Below, piece after piece: positions 13,375-21,906 of a stretch of DNA of 23,332 nucleotides. Source of the stretch: JANRKF01 sp964519595. GTDB lineage: Bacteria; Pseudomonadota; Alphaproteobacteria; Rickettsiales; SXRF01. How positions within the stretch are numbered: position 1 is the first letter of the stretch; every line of letters begins with the position of its first letter. The translations under genes were made by a program, and so were the position numbers. The stretch spans positions 1-23,332 of the forward strand of contig CAZFJN010000033.1 in assembly GCA_964519595.1 (NCBI GenBank), read 5' to 3'. The notes beneath the pieces were generated by a model. The model did not search any database. It worked only from the letters and a program-made list of their open reading frames with translations, and was not told the origin of the DNA.

Positions 13375-16300
13375 TCCTTGTTTCTGATTACTGAATTTCT
13401 CAGCAATCTTGCCATAAATTTTTGCCACCTCATCTTCAGAAATATTGCTTGCTCCGGCCAGATGAACAATATCAAAAGTTGTTGCATAATCTTCCATATT
13501 CGCCAGAAAAGCAGCTAGTGATTCCGGAGCGTTCTGGGCGCGTAATCTGGTGAATTTATCCTGCGCGGCAACGCTCTGCGGCATTGCGCGCATACGTTTC
13601 AGCGCCGGCGCGATAAGTTTTTCTCTGATTTCAACTATCGGCAACGGCGATTGATAATTAACCAGCAACCATTCGACCATTTTCCTGATGAAATGCTGCA
13701 AGCCGGAAAAAAGCTGCGCCTGATTAGCAACTGGCATTTTTCCTGATAGCGCGTCAAGCTCACGCCAGTAATCACGTAAATTAAAAGCATCACGCACTAT
13801 CGCATATGAAGCGGCAATATCGCCGGCTGTTGCAGCGCGTTCTTCCATTAATTCATTAACAAAAGTGCAGCCCATTCTGTTGATAAGAGAGTTTGTCAGC
13901 ATGGTTGCGATTATTTCGCGGCGCAGCGGATGAGATAAGATCGCAGAATGGTAATCACGCTGCATAAGCTTAGGAAAATAATGCAGCAGCTCATTTTCAA
14001 AATAAGGATGATCTGGCAGGTTGCTTGCTAACAGCATATTGTAAAGATCCATTTTGCTGTAGGCAAGAATAACCGCCAATTCAGGGCGAGTAAGTGCGGT
14101 TTTTGCGCTTTTCATTTCGGCAATCTGACGATCATTAGGAAGAAACTCAATTGCCCGCGACAACAAGCCCTTTGCTTCTAATGTTCTCATCAGCTTGATC
14201 TGCGCGTCAAATTTGCCGATTCCTGCCTGCTCGGCAACAGTAAGCGCCAAGGTTTGCAAAGCATTATCCTTAAGAACCAGCTCGGCAACTTCTTTCGTCA
14301 TTTCTTCCAGAATAGAATTACGTTTTTCAACAGTAAGCTCGCTGCTTTGCAACAGGCGGCTGAAAGTGATTTTTATATTCACCTCATGATCTGAACAATC
14401 CACTCCGGCTGAGTTATCAATAGCGTCTGTATTAATACGTCCGCCATTTCTTGCATATTCAATGCGGCCTTTCTGAGTAAAGCCAAGATTGCCGCCCTCT
14501 CCTACTATTTTGCAGCGCAATTGGCGACCATTAACACGCACTCCATTATTAGCGCGATCTCCAGCCTGATCGTTGCTTTCATCTTCAGCCTTTACATAAG
14601 TTCCTATTCCGCCGTTAAACAACAAATCAACCGGCGCTAATAAAATAGCGCGCACTAATTCATCAGGCGTTAGCTTGTTCTTTTGAATATCCAGCGCAAC
14701 CATCGCTTCCGGAGATATTTCAATTATTTTTGCAGCGCGTTCATAAATTCCGCCGCCTTTTGAAATAAGCGCCAAATTATAATCGCGCCAGCTTGAACGA
14801 GGCAATGCGAATAAGCGCTGACGTTCAGCAAAGCTAGCCGCCGCATCAGGAGCAGGATCTATAAAAATATGCTGATGATTAAAGGCGGCAACAAGGCACG
14901 TATGTTGCGATAACAACATGCCGTTTCCGAATACATCGCCGGACATATCGCCAATTCCAATGCAAGTAAAATCGCCCTTGGCAATGTCTTTTTCCATTTC
15001 GTAAAAATGTCTTGTCACAGAAATCCATGCGCCGCGCGCAGTAATTCCGATTTTTTTATGATCATATCCTGCTGAACCGCCGGAAGCAAAAGCATCGCCA
15101 AGCCAGAAATTATAAGATTTTGAAACAGAATTAGCGATGTCGGAGAAAGTTGCCGTTCCTTTGTCAGCGGCAACAACCAGATAAGGATCATCACCATCAT
15201 GCCTTACGACATTTTCAGGAGTTACAATTTTTCCTTCAACCAGATTGTCAGTCACATCAAGCAAGCCGTGCAGATATAATGTATAGCAGGCGATCGCTTC
15301 CTTCTGCAGCGCGTCACGATCTGCGGAAACTGGCGGTTTTTTTACAATAAAGCCGCCTTTAGAGCCGACTGGAACTATTACCGCATTTTTCACCATCTGC
15401 GCTTTCATCAGCCCTAAAACTTCCGTGCGAAAATCATCAGGACGATCTGACCAGCGCAGCCCGCCACGTGCGACTTTTCCGCCGCGCAGATGAATTCCCT
15501 CAACGCGCGGACTATAAACAAAAATTTCTGCAAAAGGCTTAGGAAGCGGCAATTCCGGAACAGAATGCGAATCAAATTTGAAAGACAGAACCTTACGATC
15601 GCTGTGATAATAATTACTGCGAAGAATAGCAAGAATGCTTTGCATCAGGGTTTTGAGAATTCTGTCTTCTACTGCGCTTTCAACTTGTTCAATGGCTTTT
15701 TCAAAATCATTTTTAAGAGCATGAATTTTGACATCACGCTGCATTATTTCCGGAGCAAGGCGCGCATGAAACATATCAATTAGAAGCCGGACAATAGCAG
15801 CATGTTTTGCAAGAGCCTGTTCAATTGCCGTTTGTGTTGCGTTAAAGCTTATCTGTTTAAGATATTTTGCAACGGCGCGTAATATAGTCGCCTCGCGGTG
15901 CGTTATTCCGGCAAGTAAAACCAGCGCATTCATTTTATCGCTCTCGACCTCGCCTTGCCATACGGCGAGCAGAGTTTTCTCAATTTCCCCGCGGCAAGAA
16001 GTGATGTCGTCTATATGAGAAGGCAGCTGCAAGGTAAAATCACGTATCCAGATTTTATCATCATTGCCCTGCGGATTTATCAAAAAAGGATGTTCCTCAA
16101 TAACCCGGAAACCGCTATTTTCCAGAAGCGGCAGAATGTCTGACAAAGCTATTTCCTGTTTTGGATTATATATTTTCAGATGAACATACTGCTTATCATC
16201 TTTAAGCTGATAAAGTTCAAGAGACAGCAATCCTGATTTCAATGCCGCCTCGGCCTTGTCAATATCATGACAAGCGGCCTGCGCGCTGTAACGATTAATG

Positions 16301-17856
16301 TAAGATTGTGGAAAAGATGCGGCATAACGTTTATGCAGCTTCAGCGCCTTTGATTCATCATATGCGCGATTTATCGCATCACGCAGCTGATCGCTCCACA
16401 AATAAGCCAGCCGCGCTATTTCCTGCTCAATTTTGCTGATATTAACCGCCGGAACATCTCCTGGCGAAGTGCGTATTATAAGATGCAGTCTGGCTAGCGG
16501 CGCATCAGCTATTTGCGTGGTGAAAGAGGTAGTCGTTCCGCTGTAGGATTTTTCAAGAATATTCTGTATTTCACGCCGCAATTCAGTTGAGAATTTCTCG
16601 CGCGGAACAAACACCATTGCGCTGATAAAACGTTCAAAAACGTCTTTGCGAACAAATACGCGCACGCCGGGCTTCGCTTCCAAAGATAAAATTCCCATTG
16701 CCATGTCGAACAAATCATCTTCCGACATCTGCAACACCTCATCACGCGGCAGAAATTCAAGAATTGTGCTGAAGGCTTTACCATCGTGGCTTCCTGGAGA
16801 AAATCCTGAACGCTCGACTATTTTGCTGCATTTTGTTCTAAGCAGAGGAATTAAATTAGCGCTCTGATAATAAACATTGGAAGTGAATAAACCAAGGAAA
16901 CGAGCCTCGCCGACTACCACGCCGTTATCGTCAAAACGTTTAATCGCTACATAATCCATAGGAACATAACGATGAACTGGCGAACGACGGTTCGATTTAG
17001 TTATTTCCAGCAAATTCCTTGCCAGCAGGCGATAACGTTGCTCGGCAGGCATGGTTTCAAGACCAACTTGCATCTGCTCATCAGTTATTCCTAATATTCC
17101 AAGCTTCGCAGAGGCGGTTATAACTATTTCCGAAGCGCCGTTATATGTTGAGAAATCATATTCTCCGTAACCAAGAAAAACAAAATTCTTGTCAACCAGC
17201 CAGGCCAGAAAATCACGAATCTCTGCAACATACGATGCTTCAAAACCTTTTGGAGGTTTTTTAAGCGCTGCTATATTTTCATGCGCTTTGGCAATTATTG
17301 CTTTCCAGTCGCCAACTGCGGCGCGAACATGATTTAAAACCCAGAGCAGATCATGTTGTAATTGTTCAACTGATAAATCTTCCGGCAGAATTGATACTTC
17401 AAAATGAATAAAAGATTCACCATAATTATCTTCCGTCTTGCCGATTGAGAGAAGATCCCCTCTGTTTCCACGCGATACGCGAAAAATCGGATGATAAGTT
17501 TCATGTATTATCAAACCATGCCTGGTAAGCTCGGCAGTCAGCGAATCAATCAGAAACGGCATATCATCGTTGATTAATTCAATAACCAGCGATTTTGCCG
17601 CATAACCATGTTCAGAAATATCTGGCGAAAAAATGCGGATTTTAGGCTCATGAAAAGCGCGCTGTTTGAAAAATTCAAACATCGAACGCACCATGTTCAT
17701 AGAAGCTCCGGCTTCCAGCTTCGCTAAATCACTAACCAACATTGCCGAATAAAACTGTTCGGCAAAATGTTTTTCCGCTGCTATAGTTGTTTTTGGCCAA
17801 ACTGACATCAATTGTTTGACAAGAGCTGCATGTTGTTGCTGATATGGCGATTTCAT
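13369..17856 (-). CDS. gdhB: NAD-specific glutamate dehydrogenase, large (GDH-180 type)
   Basis: This enzyme oxidises glutamate to 2-oxoglutarate and ammonia with NAD and mostly serves glutamate breakdown. At 1495 residues it belongs to the giant class typical of alphaproteobacteria, Pseudomonas and actinobacteria, but is somewhat shorter than the roughly 1600 of better known members. The long N-terminal half has regulatory, ACT-like character (LVIELINDDMPFLIDSLTAELTRHG). The catalytic region carries VEGIHLRGGKVARGGLRWSDRPDDFRTEVLGLMKAQMVKNA, then VPVGSKGGFIVKK near 830, GIGDMSGDVFGNGML, and VGEGGNLGFTQKGRIEYARNGGRINTDAIDNSAGVD at about 1115-1150. The frame is unbroken. The start is ATG with only a weak ribosome site, just inside an AT-rich repeat region. 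With ProB, ProA and GltX nearby, glutamate is a recurrent substrate, though no operon links them. Confidence 0.96.
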   Translation of the reverse strand: MKSPYQQQHAALVKQLMSVWPKTTIAAEKHFAEQFYSAMLVSDLAKLEAGASMNMVRSMFEFFKQRAFHEPKIRIFSPDISEHGYAAKSLVIELINDDMPFLIDSLTAELTRHGLIIHETYHPIFRVSRGNRGDLLSIGKTEDNYGESFIHFEVSILPEDLSVEQLQHDLLWVLNHVRAAVGDWKAIIAKAHENIAALKKPPKGFEASYVAEIRDFLAWLVDKNFVFLGYGEYDFSTYNGASEIVITASAKLGILGITDEQMQVGLETMPAEQRYRLLARNLLEITKSNRRSPVHRYVPMDYVAIKRFDDNGVVVGEARFLGLFTSNVYYQSANLIPLLRTKCSKIVERSGFSPGSHDGKAFSTILEFLPRDEVLQMSEDDLFDMAMGILSLEAKPGVRVFVRKDVFERFISAMVFVPREKFSTELRREIQNILEKSYSGTTTSFTTQIADAPLARLHLIIRTSPGDVPAVNISKIEQEIARLAYLWSDQLRDAINRAYDESKALKLHKRYAASFPQSYINRYSAQAACHDIDKAEAALKSGLLSLELYQLKDDKQYVHLKIYNPKQEIALSDILPLLENSGFRVIEEHPFLINPQGNDDKIWIRDFTLQLPSHIDDITSCRGEIEKTLLAVWQGEVESDKMNALVLLAGITHREATILRAVAKYLKQISFNATQTAIEQALAKHAAIVRLLIDMFHARLAPEIMQRDVKIHALKNDFEKAIEQVESAVEDRILKTLMQSILAILRSNYYHSDRKVLSFKFDSHSVPELPLPKPFAEIFVYSPRVEGIHLRGGKVARGGLRWSDRPDDFRTEVLGLMKAQMVKNAVIVPVGSKGGFIVKKPPVSADRDALQKEAIACYTLYLHGLLDVTDNLVEGKIVTPENVVRHDGDDPYLVVAADKGTATFSDIANSVSKSYNFWLGDAFASGGSAGYDHKKIGITARGAWISVTRHFYEMEKDIAKGDFTCIGIGDMSGDVFGNGMLLSQHTCLVAAFNHQHIFIDPAPDAAASFAERQRLFALPRSSWRDYNLALISKGGGIYERAAKIIEISPEAMVALDIQKNKLTPDELVRAILLAPVDLLFNGGIGTYVKAEDESNDQAGDRANNGVRVNGRQLRCKIVGEGGNLGFTQKGRIEYARNGGRINTDAIDNSAGVDCSDHEVNIKITFSRLLQSSELTVEKRNSILEEMTKEVAELVLKDNALQTLALTVAEQAGIGKFDAQIKLMRTLEAKGLLSRAIEFLPNDRQIAEMKSAKTALTRPELAVILAYSKMDLYNMLLASNLPDHPYFENELLHYFPKLMQRDYHSAILSHPLRREIIATMLTNSLINRMGCTFVNELMEERAATAGDIAASYAIVRDAFNLRDYWRELDALSGKMPVANQAQLFSGLQHFIRKMVEWLLVNYQSPLPIVEIREKLIAPALKRMRAMPQSVAAQDKFTRLRAQNAPESLAAFLANMEDYATTFDIVHLAGASNISEDEVAKIYGKIAEKFSNQKQGL

Positions 17857-17874
17857 AATTTTATATTAAGTATA

Positions 17875-17924
17875 GTTTCACATTAAGCATGATTTTCACA
17901 TTAGCATGGTTTCACATTAAGTAA
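17875..17924. repeat. Three imperfect 16-18 bp units between gdhB and cysQ
   Basis: TTTCACATTAAGCATGA, TTTTCACATTAGCATG and GTTTCACATTAAGTAA lie head to tail from about 17875 to 17924, with small indels between copies. They sit in the shared upstream region of the two divergent genes (118 bp). Confidence 0.85.
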
Positions 17925-17974
17925 TTAAGCGCGATAAAAAAGTGCTTTGAAAATAGTCACGCATAAAATCCAGT

Positions 17975-18760
17975 ATGAATAACACTAAAAATATGAATAG
18001 CATCAAAGAAGAAAAATATCTAGTTCCTGTTACAAATATTGCAATCGCCGCCGGCGAGTTGCTTATGCAATATTTTCAAGGAAAATACACCATAAACAGC
18101 AAAAATGATCACAGTCCGGTTACTGAGGCTGATGTAGCAGCTAATGATTATATAACTAAAGAACTAAGCCAACTTGCTCCTGATATTGTAGTAATTGCCG
18201 AAGAAGGCGAAGAAGCAGACAAAATGCCAGTTCTTCAGGAATTTTTCTGGCTGGTTGATCCGCTTGACGGAACACGCGCTTTTGTAGCCGGAGAGGCTGA
18301 ATTTACCGTCAATATCGCGCTTATAAAAAACAGCACGCCGCTTCTTGGCGTTATTTATGCGCCAGCGCAATCGCTGCTTTATTACGGCGCAGCAGGACAA
18401 GGAGCATTTCGTGTGGCAAATGGCGCAAAGGCGCAAAAAATCTCTGTAAGAAAACCGCCGGCAGATGGTCTTACTGTAGTTCGCAGTAAATCACATCCTT
18501 CCGCTAAAACTTCTGAATTCTTGCAGAAATTGCCAATTAAAGAACTCATCAGCGGCTCAAGTTCAATTAAATTCTGCCAGATTGCCGAGGGTTGTGCAGA
18601 TATTTATCCTCGTTTTGGACGCACTATGGAGTGGGACACTGCTGCCGGTCACGCTATTTTGAACGCTGCTGGCGGAAGAGTTGAAACGGCGGAAGGAAAA
18701 ATTCTCTGCTACGGCAAAAACGGCTTCGAAAATCCGCATTTTATTGCTTATGGCGGCTGA
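17975..18760 (+). CDS. cysQ: 3'(2'),5'-bisphosphate nucleotidase CysQ
   Basis: CysQ removes the 3'-phosphate from adenosine 3',5'-bisphosphate, a by-product of sulfate assimilation and of 4'-phosphopantetheine transfer. The 261-residue protein has the metal sites of the inositol monophosphatase superfamily: the glutamates of IAEEGEE (74-80), WLVDPLDGT (92-100) and EWDTAAGHAIL (219-229). FTVNIALIKNSTPLLGVIYAP and the C-terminal region fit CysQ better than SuhB, but a general inositol phosphatase cannot be fully excluded. No clear ribosome site is visible; the second ATG (codon 7) is an alternative start. It is convergent with gshB, leaving 59 bp. Confidence 0.9.
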   Translation: MNNTKNMNSIKEEKYLVPVTNIAIAAGELLMQYFQGKYTINSKNDHSPVTEADVAANDYITKELSQLAPDIVVIAEEGEEADKMPVLQEFFWLVDPLDGTRAFVAGEAEFTVNIALIKNSTPLLGVIYAPAQSLLYYGAAGQGAFRVANGAKAQKISVRKPPADGLTVVRSKSHPSAKTSEFLQKLPIKELISGSSSIKFCQIAEGCADIYPRFGRTMEWDTAAGHAILNAAGGRVETAEGKILCYGKNGFENPHFIAYGG

Positions 18761-18819
18761 CCATAATCTTCGCCAAGAGCAAAATTTTTGCACGTTTAGC
18801 AATATTAAATAATATATTT

Positions 18820-19749
18820 CTAACAATATGTTTCAACAATGTTCCAAAATGCCTTTTCAAGCTGTGTTGAATATAAAGAATTAATCACGCTCATTCCGGT
18901 TGGCGAAGTGATATTTATTTCGTTCAGATAATCGCCAATCATGTCTAATCCGGCGAATATTATTCCCTGTTCATGCAATGTTTCGCCAATTTCCAGACAT
19001 ATTTTTTGCTGCTTCTCAGATAAGCTGGTAGCAACAGCTTTGCCGCCAACGCGCAAATTAGAGCGTATATCATCAGCAGCCGGAATCCTTCCTAAAGCTC
19101 CGGCTATTTCGCCATCGAGCAGAATAATTCTTCGCTCCTGGCTTGCTGCTTCCGGAATGAAATACTGAACCACAAGCGAATCAGGATTTCGTTCGAATAT
19201 CATTTCCAGCAAGGAATAAAAATTATTATCATCAGGCTTGATACGCAAAACGCCTTTTCCGCCGTAGCTGTAAAGCGGCTTGATAATTATGTCAGAAAAT
19301 TTACTACGAAATTCTTTAATTTCCTCAATGTCAGCGCTGATAAGAGTTGGCGGCATATATTGTTCAAGCAAGGTAGGAAATATTTTTTCCGGAAAATGAC
19401 GAACCGCCGCCGGATTATTAATAACCAGAACTTCCGGCATTAACTGCTCAAGAAGATAAGTTGTAGTAAGATAGCGCATGTCAAAGGGCGGATTTTGCCG
19501 CAATAATACTACGTCCATTTCCTGAAGGTTTATTAGTTGTTGCTGCTTGATTATTATTTCTCCGCCAGAGAATAACAGCTCACTACCACGCGCGACAATA
19601 TTTCCTTCAGACCATGAAAGAAGCTGCGGATTATAGTAAAACAGCTTATGTCCGCGCGCAAAAGCCTCTCTGGCAAGCAACAGAGTATTGTCAGCATCCT
19701 TATCGAGGGTTGCGACATCATCCATTTGTATAGCAACATGCAGCGGCAT
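18820..19749 (-). CDS. gshB: Glutathione synthetase GshB
   Basis: GshB joins gamma-glutamylcysteine and glycine with ATP to make glutathione in the cytoplasm. The 309 residues match the prokaryotic form (about 315). The N-terminal domain carries VVLLRQNPPFDMRYLTTTYLLE, where the common RQDPPFD has Asn for Asp, and VINNPAAVRHFPEKIF. The ATP-grasp part has IIKPLYSYGGKGVLRI, the glycine-rich loop region, LRVGGKA, and the metal-binding NEINITSPTGM near the C-terminus. It is the last gene of the rsmI-yraN-dolP-gshB run, 81 bp after dolP. gshA is not in the window. Confidence 0.95.
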   Translation of the reverse strand: MPLHVAIQMDDVATLDKDADNTLLLAREAFARGHKLFYYNPQLLSWSEGNIVARGSELLFSGGEIIIKQQQLINLQEMDVVLLRQNPPFDMRYLTTTYLLEQLMPEVLVINNPAAVRHFPEKIFPTLLEQYMPPTLISADIEEIKEFRSKFSDIIIKPLYSYGGKGVLRIKPDDNNFYSLLEMIFERNPDSLVVQYFIPEAASQERRIILLDGEIAGALGRIPAADDIRSNLRVGGKAVATSLSEKQQKICLEIGETLHEQGIIFAGLDMIGDYLNEINITSPTGMSVINSLYSTQLEKAFWNIVETYC

Positions 19750-19830
19750 TTTGTCTTAATTCTTTATCTTATTTTTTTCTATATTCTGCGTCTGTATTTT
19801 GTGTCTATGTTATTTGTTTGTATTATTTGT

Positions 19831-20421
19831 TTATATTCTACGCGGATCATTTTTCATGAACACATAACTCACCACGCGCTGAACATAGCTGGTGGTGCTG
19901 GCAATATGCGTAACCTTATCAAGCTCTACCTGATCTTGCGCTATTCCCATTACGTACACAACCTGATTAACTGTAAGAATTGAGAAATTAATCGAACGAA
20001 CGCCTTTAGCAGCAATCATGCGCGCGCGGATTTGCGTGCTTATCCAGACATCGCGCGTGTAATTCCAGATTCCGCTTTTGTCATTAATCTGGATTTCATT
20101 AATAACCTCGCGAACTCCTGGAACTTGCCAAGTCAGGCGCACAGCATCAACTTGCGATTCCGGCTTATCAACATTTCCGGTAAGAAGAACTCTGCCTTCA
20201 ACAACTTTCACTTCAACATTTGCCAGCAGATCCTTATAATCCTTGCGCGCGAAATGATCTTTAATGCTGAGCAAAATTCCTGCATCATCAACCGCATTGC
20301 CGACTGAACGTTCCTGAGCAACTACCGCGGCAGTTTCTGCGCCGGCTGCGAACAAAACGCCAACACAGCCGGAAATAAAAAACGGCAATGTCAACAGAGC
20401 TGTAAAAGGAATAATTCTCAT
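19831..20421 (-). CDS. dolP: BON-domain lipoprotein, DolP (YraP)-like
   Basis: DolP in E. coli is an outer membrane lipoprotein found at division sites that supports envelope integrity and BamA function. This 196-residue protein (E. coli 191) has a signal sequence with lipobox FISGC (Cys19), then two BON domains at about 46-114 and 122-190, containing VEVKVVEGRVLLTGNVDKPES and FSILTVNQVVYVMGIAQ. The two-BON layout and the neighbours (lpoA, rsmI and yraN, as in the E. coli yraL-yraM-yraN-diaA-yraP region) support DolP rather than OsmY. The ribosome site is the best in the window: AAGGAGG (20433-20427), 5 nt before the ATG. Its upstream region is the seven-unit 14-bp array. Confidence 0.88.
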   Translation of the reverse strand: MRIIPFTALLTLPFFISGCVGVLFAAGAETAAVVAQERSVGNAVDDAGILLSIKDHFARKDYKDLLANVEVKVVEGRVLLTGNVDKPESQVDAVRLTWQVPGVREVINEIQINDKSGIWNYTRDVWISTQIRARMIAAKGVRSINFSILTVNQVVYVMGIAQDQVELDKVTHIASTTSYVQRVVSYVFMKNDPRRI

Positions 20422-20426
20422 TAAAG

Positions 20427-20433
20427 CCTCCTT
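20427..20433 (-). promoter_or_regulatory. Strong ribosome binding site of dolP
   Basis: AAGGAGG is a perfect Shine-Dalgarno core 5 nt upstream of the dolP ATG at 20421. It stands out because several other genes in the window (nhaA, proB, proA, rsmI, cysQ) show no clear site. Confidence 0.9.
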
Positions 20434-20451
20434 GGTAATTTTAAAATCTTC

Positions 20452-20549
20452 ATGCGGAAATATTTATGCGGAAATATTTGCTCTAAAATATTTATGCGGA
20501 AATATTCATTCTGAAATCTGCATTATGAAATCTGCATTATGAAACATTC
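20452..20549. repeat. Seven-unit 14-bp degenerate tandem array, yraN-dolP spacer
   Basis: Seven consecutive 14-bp units with no indels fill 98 of the 132 bp between yraN and dolP: ATGCGGAAATATTT twice (20452-20479), GCTCTAAAATATTT (20480-20493), ATGCGGAAATATTC (20494-20507), ATTCTGAAATCTGC (20508-20521), ATTATGAAATCTGC (20522-20535) and ATTATGAAACATTC (20536-20549). Neighbouring units resemble each other most, as in stepwise duplication followed by point change. Confidence 0.95.
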
Positions 20550-20553
20550 GTTT

Positions 20554-21036
20554 TTAAATCCTCCAGGCGTTTTTAGTATGACGCGGCAACATGCCGCGAA
20601 CAATCCAGATAACATCAAAGCGGATATTATGTTCGATCGTTCTGGAAAGTCCAGATATTTTACCGCTGCCGCCTACTCCTCCGCCGGCAAGAATCCAGCC
20701 AAGCGCTCTGATGATTTTCTGGCGTTTATGCGCGGTTACGCTTTCATCGCATTCTTCAAAACTTTGCCGCGCTTTTACTTCAACAACCACCAGATCTTTG
20801 CCTTTTTTTGCCAGAATATCTATTTCACCATAAATATTTTTGTGACGCTGCGCTAATATACGGTAGCCTTTAAAACGTAAATACCAGACAGCTATCTGTT
20901 CTGAGAAAATTCCAAATTCATGCGCTAATCTGCGCTGTTTATAACCGCGCTTCTTATAACGGCGCTGTTTATATTCATTGTTAGAATTATATTTGTGTTT
21001 ATAATCCTCTCTACTTGCAGGAAAGGGCAATTGCAT
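20554..21036 (-). CDS. yraN: YraN family protein (UPF0102) with a repeat-built N-terminus
   Basis: YraN proteins have a restriction-endonuclease-like fold and no settled function. The conserved core (about 37-160) shows the family signature GEIDILAKKGKDLVVVEVKAR (70-90), with the putative active-site Asp73, Glu86 and Lys88. From ATG 21036 the protein has 160 residues, longer than the usual 115-130. The excess is a basic N-terminus of five-residue repeats, DYKHK-YNSNN-EYKQR-RYKKR-GYKQR (11-35), encoded by a 15-bp tandem array. GGAAGG lies about 6 nt before this ATG. The longer frame to 21087 adds residues lying wholly inside rsmI, and I reject it. The gene overlaps the rsmI 3' end by 26 bp and precedes dolP. 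Confidence 0.9.
   Translation of the reverse strand: MQLPFPASREDYKHKYNSNNEYKQRRYKKRGYKQRRLAHEFGIFSEQIAVWYLRFKGYRILAQRHKNIYGEIDILAKKGKDLVVVEVKARQSFEECDESVTAHKRQKIIRALGWILAGGGVGGSGKISGLSRTIEHNIRFDVIWIVRGMLPRHTKNAWRI
20932..21006 (-). repeat. Five-unit 15-bp in-frame tandem array in yraN
   Basis: Five adjacent 15-bp units (21006-20992, 20991-20977, 20976-20962, 20961-20947, 20946-20932) each encode five residues of the pattern xYKxR. The second unit is strongly diverged (YNSNN). The array stops where the conserved YraN core begins. Confidence 0.85.
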
Positions 21037-21862
21037 ATGCTTCCTTCCTAGAAATTCCAGCTTGTTCAGCAGCAATAGCAGCAGCATCTTTTAAGCTGTG
21101 ATTAGCCAGTAGTTTGATGATTATTTTTTTAGGATCAAGCTTAGCAGCTATTTCCGAAGGCGGACTTACTACTATCACAACCTCACCTCTGGGCGTAGAG
21201 TTTTTGCGATAATATTCAATATGCTCACTTAATTTGCCGCGCCGTGATTCCTCATGCAGCTTGGTTATTTCCCTGATTACCGCGACTTCGCGATCACCAA
21301 ACGCCACAAGCAGCGCAGAACATGAATCAACAAGCCTTTTGGCTGATTCAAATATAATGATCGTACTGTCTATTCTGGACAAAATTGCGAGCTTATCGCC
21401 TCTGGCTTTATCTTTTACCGGAAGAAATCCGGCAAAATAAAAATTGTCAGTAGGAAGTCCGGCAAGGCACAAAGCGGCAAGAACGCTCGACGCGCCGGGC
21501 AGAACAGAAATATAATATCCTTCTTCATAAACCGCTCTTACCAGCTTATATCCAGGATCAGAAATAAGCGGCGTTCCGGCATCGGAAATAAGCGCAAGAG
21601 TTTTTCCTTCGGCAAGCATTGACAAAATCTGCGGCCGCCTTTCTTCGCCATTATGATCATGATACGATAGCAGCTTCGTCCTTATGTCATAATGCGCTAA
21701 AAGTTTTTTGCTTGTCCTTGTATCTTCACACAGAATTACATCAACCATCTGCAACACATCAAGCGCGCGCAAAGTTATATCTCGCAAATTGCCAATCGGA
21801 GTTGCGACAATATATAATCCCGGCGGATAAGTTTGACTGAGAGATGTTTTAATATTATTCAT
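21011..21862 (-). CDS. rsmI: 16S rRNA (cytidine(1402)-2'-O)-methyltransferase RsmI
   Basis: RsmI methylates the ribose of C1402 in 16S rRNA at the decoding centre, using S-adenosylmethionine. The 283-residue protein has the tetrapyrrole-methylase fold with VATPIGNLRDITLRAL (about 18-33), CEDTRTSKKLL (45-55), ISDAGTPLISDPG, LPGASSVLAAL, and FYFAGFLP in the middle. The C-terminal helical region (about 240-283) is present. The length matches E. coli (286). No ribosome site is visible before the ATG. It leads rsmI-yraN-dolP-gshB and is divergent from lpoA, with only 44 bp between starts, so the two promoters probably overlap or lie inside the opposing gene. Confidence 0.96.
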   Translation of the reverse strand: MNNIKTSLSQTYPPGLYIVATPIGNLRDITLRALDVLQMVDVILCEDTRTSKKLLAHYDIRTKLLSYHDHNGEERRPQILSMLAEGKTLALISDAGTPLISDPGYKLVRAVYEEGYYISVLPGASSVLAALCLAGLPTDNFYFAGFLPVKDKARGDKLAILSRIDSTIIIFESAKRLVDSCSALLVAFGDREVAVIREITKLHEESRRGKLSEHIEYYRKNSTPRGEVVIVVSPPSEIAAKLDPKKIIIKLLANHSLKDAAAIAAEQAGISRKEAYAIALSCK

Positions 21863-21906
21863 GCTTGTAGCTTAGAACATAGAGATCAAACTGGACACAT
21901 AATTTT

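Noticed and set aside
15015..15783. Frames on both strands inside gdhB
   Set aside because: They are shadows of the dehydrogenase frame, which is continuous and motif-rich there.
21037..21087. N-terminal extension of YraN (MLLLLLLNKLEF)
   Set aside because: It lies wholly inside rsmI, and a good ribosome site precedes the ATG at 21036.
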